From positions 115,967,604 through 116,031,603 of the forward strand of contig OZ038379.1 of assembly GCA_964036045.1 (NCBI GenBank): a DNA stretch of 64,000 nt, in the 5' to 3' direction. The stretch is from Eutreptiella sp. 'Long Island Sound 2002' (Eukaryota; Euglenozoa; Euglenophyceae; Eutreptiales; Eutreptiaceae). The translations under genes were made by a program, and so were the position numbers. Position 1 is the first letter of the stretch; each line of letters opens with the position of its first letter. Under the pieces are notes generated by a model. That model saw only the letters and a list, made by a program, of their open reading frames with translations. It made no database searches and had not been told where the DNA came from. Shown here piece after piece: positions 62,164 through 64,000 of the stretch.

Positions 62164-64000
62164 ATGGACACCAAGAAAGAGGACAGCGACGTGAGGACAG
62201 CGCCTGAGGCACCAGCAATGCCAGCACCTGGTGAACCTGGACCTGGACCTAGCGCTCTACCTTCGGAGCCCTTACATGGGCCAGTGGACGTGGCAGAGGA
62301 TTCGTTGGAAGGACTTCAGTCAGCCTTCCGGGCCCTCTCAGTCGAGGAGGTGGACACCCAACCTGTGAAGAGAAAGAGAGAGAGAGAGAAGGATGCTGGA
62401 GACGAAGCAGAGGAAGGAGCAGACCAAGGGCACGACCCGACAAATGATCCTACCTTCGAAGGCGCACCAAGCGCTTCTGGCCTCCACGCATCACCCTCTC
62501 CTATAACCACCACACTCCCAATTCCAGACCAAGCCACTGCAACATCTACACCCGTAACCAACCTGCCTATGGCTGAGGGCACAGGCTTTACTGGTATGCC
62601 TACTTACCCTGCCCATGGTGTGAACCCACCTACCACTGCGTTTCCTGAGGCAACTACTGCCAGTGAGCCGGTGACCTCCAGTTCTGCGCCGCGATGGTAT
62701 GCGGCTGACTATCACCATCCTCTACCCGCTACGGGAGCCTATGTGGATGTTCCCTGGTATGCAACCTTGAGTGGGTTGAGGATAGGACCTGAGGCTCTTG
62801 GAGGAAGAAGTAGAGGATCGGGGAGATCCTCCAACAGGTCCTTGACGCGGTCGGAGATCAACGAGGTGCTCCGAGGAGCCACCTCTCAAATTGTGGGCGA
62901 CCTCACTCAAGAGTTTCGAGATAAACTGGATCCCTGATGATACCGCCCCAAGCGTCACCTACCACTGTGGGAGTGTCACCCCATCGAGTACAGGCCAACC
63001 ACCTGGTTGCAGGGCTGACAAACACCCTGGGGAGCCTGAGGAGCTGACCGATGCCGACCCCTGCAGTGATACCGAGAAGCCCTTTCGTACCGGGAACGGC
63101 CCAGCCACCCTACAGCCACGTGACGAATTCTACGAGAGCCGAGCTGGACCGGCTGGGGCTGACAGCCCTGAGGGCCATGGTTGACATGGAGCCCTATGGC
63201 TCTAGTGATCTAGGCGGAGACCCCTCCGATGATGAGCCGCCGTCGATGACTTCTGCTTCGCCCTCGGAGGACGACGACCCGGAGGACCCCGAGAACCCAA
63301 GTGGGAAGAAGAAGAAGAAGAAGAGGAAGACCCGAGGCCCTGAGGGACGCAGGTCTCAGGAGGCTAAGGCTATTGCCATCTCCAAGATCGTGGTGAACCT
63401 GCCTGAGTTCACAGGCAAGGACCTCAGCGAGTTCGCTCAGAATTTTGGCCGGTTTCTCCGATTGACCGGCCAAACCCACGCTAGTGGACGGGTCAAGTGT
63501 GATCTGGTCCTGCAGTACTGCAAGACCAAGTACCTGGAGAAGCAGGTCAGACAGATCGTGACTAATTCCGCCACCTTTGTTGATGTGTTGGTTGCCTTGG
63601 AGAGGCAGTACCCGACCTATGAAACTGACCTCTCCATCCGGGCCGAGATCCAGAACCTGGCCGTGCTGCCCAACAACCCCAGACCTGGCAGGGTCTCTGA
63701 GCTGTTGGCCGACCTGGATCACTGGGCTGGACGATTGACGCCTGGTTCCTACAGCAGCGACGACCTGCTTTTCTGGTTGGTGGCTAAGCTCCCTCGAGAG
63801 CTGTGGGACGAGTGCCGTTCAACGGCAGAGCGCAAGGCTAGATCCCTCCGCTACGAGGATCTATGTGTACTACTCCTGGAGCTGGCGCTGGAGACAGAAA
63901 GCGACCAGCACCTGAACATCTACCGTCCTGGAGGTGGAGGCTCTGGAAGTCATGGTAAAGGGTATGAAGGATCCAAACCTGAGCAGAGGACTACCCCCAA
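62164..64000 (+). pseudogene. B3 gag (partial, one shift and one internal TGA)
   Basis: ATG 62164 opens MDTKKEDSDVRTAPEAPAMP and one frame runs without break to a lost base near 62933. The next frame runs to the window end except for TGA near 63047 (CGA in B2). It encodes TRAELDRLGLTALRAMVDME, an acidic patch, a KKKKKK run, and the capsid core (EFTGKDLSEFAQNFGRFLRL, VALERQYPTYETDLSIRAE, ELWDECRSTAERKARSLRYE). The N-terminal 250 residues are Pro/Thr/Ala-rich and probably disordered. This is the least damaged gag N-terminus of the three copies. The zinc knuckle would lie just past the window. Confidence 0.88.

Larger units (their letters stand above)
61402..64000 (+). mobile_element. Element B3: B-family copy cut by the right window edge
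   Basis: 5' LTR (61402-62062), primer site, leader hairpin and most of gag, all close to B2. Continues beyond the window. Confidence 0.9.

Overview
The window is a repeat-dominated piece of a large eukaryotic nuclear genome. It has spliceosomal GT-AG introns, several Ty3/gypsy LTR retrotransposons (two carrying chromodomains), a hAT DNA transposon, a poly(A)-tailed retroposon and long GC-rich satellite arrays. There are no bacterial-type operons, no rRNA genes and no intact host gene. I cannot name the organism. A repeat-rich alga or other protist fits. The clearest primer-binding site (TGGTAGCAGAGG) matches the animal/fungal/protist type of initiator-Met tRNA rather than the land-plant type (TGGTATCAGAGC).

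Layout. 1-8561: element A, a decayed chromovirus cut by the left window edge (gag, protease, RT, RNase H, integrase, chromodomain, probable 3' LTR). 8562-13204: non-coding spacer with two 62-63 bp minisatellites. 13205-33896: element B1, a large Ty3/gypsy-like element. Its 5' LTR is split by a 6.4 kb insertion (13308-19690) that carries an unrecognised minus-strand gene, and its gag is split by a hAT transposon (about 21720-24985). 33897-49330: element C, a different Ty3/gypsy element that landed in the 3' LTR of B1. 36107-47453: element B2, a second B-family copy nested inside C with a near-perfect 5 bp target duplication; removing B2 restores the reading frame of C. 49794-60960: a broken, multi-exon minus-strand gene (G2) with a ParB-like motif. 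Its introns hold a 2.8 kb satellite of 127 bp units plus a further A-depleted stretch, and one exon is split by a 2.1 kb poly(A)-tailed retroposon with an 18 bp target duplication. 61402-64000: element B3, a third B copy cut by the right edge.

The insertion order that can be read is B1, then C into B1, then B2 into C, then a 396 bp retroposon into the B2 5' LTR. All element proteins carry stops or frameshifts, so none looks autonomous here.

Most unusual signals: (i) the LTRs of the B family contain an 88 nt tRNA-like fold with pol III A/B-box-like sequence, kept in five LTRs with a compensatory base pair; (ii) a GC-rich palindrome, TGCGCGAGGCCTCGCGCA and variants, occurs five times, only in introns or 3' flank of G2; (iii) a retroposon ORF combines a CCCH zinc finger with a zinc-ribbon-like Cys4 motif; (iv) a 4.8 kb stretch has almost no A on the + strand, which makes both strands nearly stop-free and creates false ORFs of up to 1019 codons.
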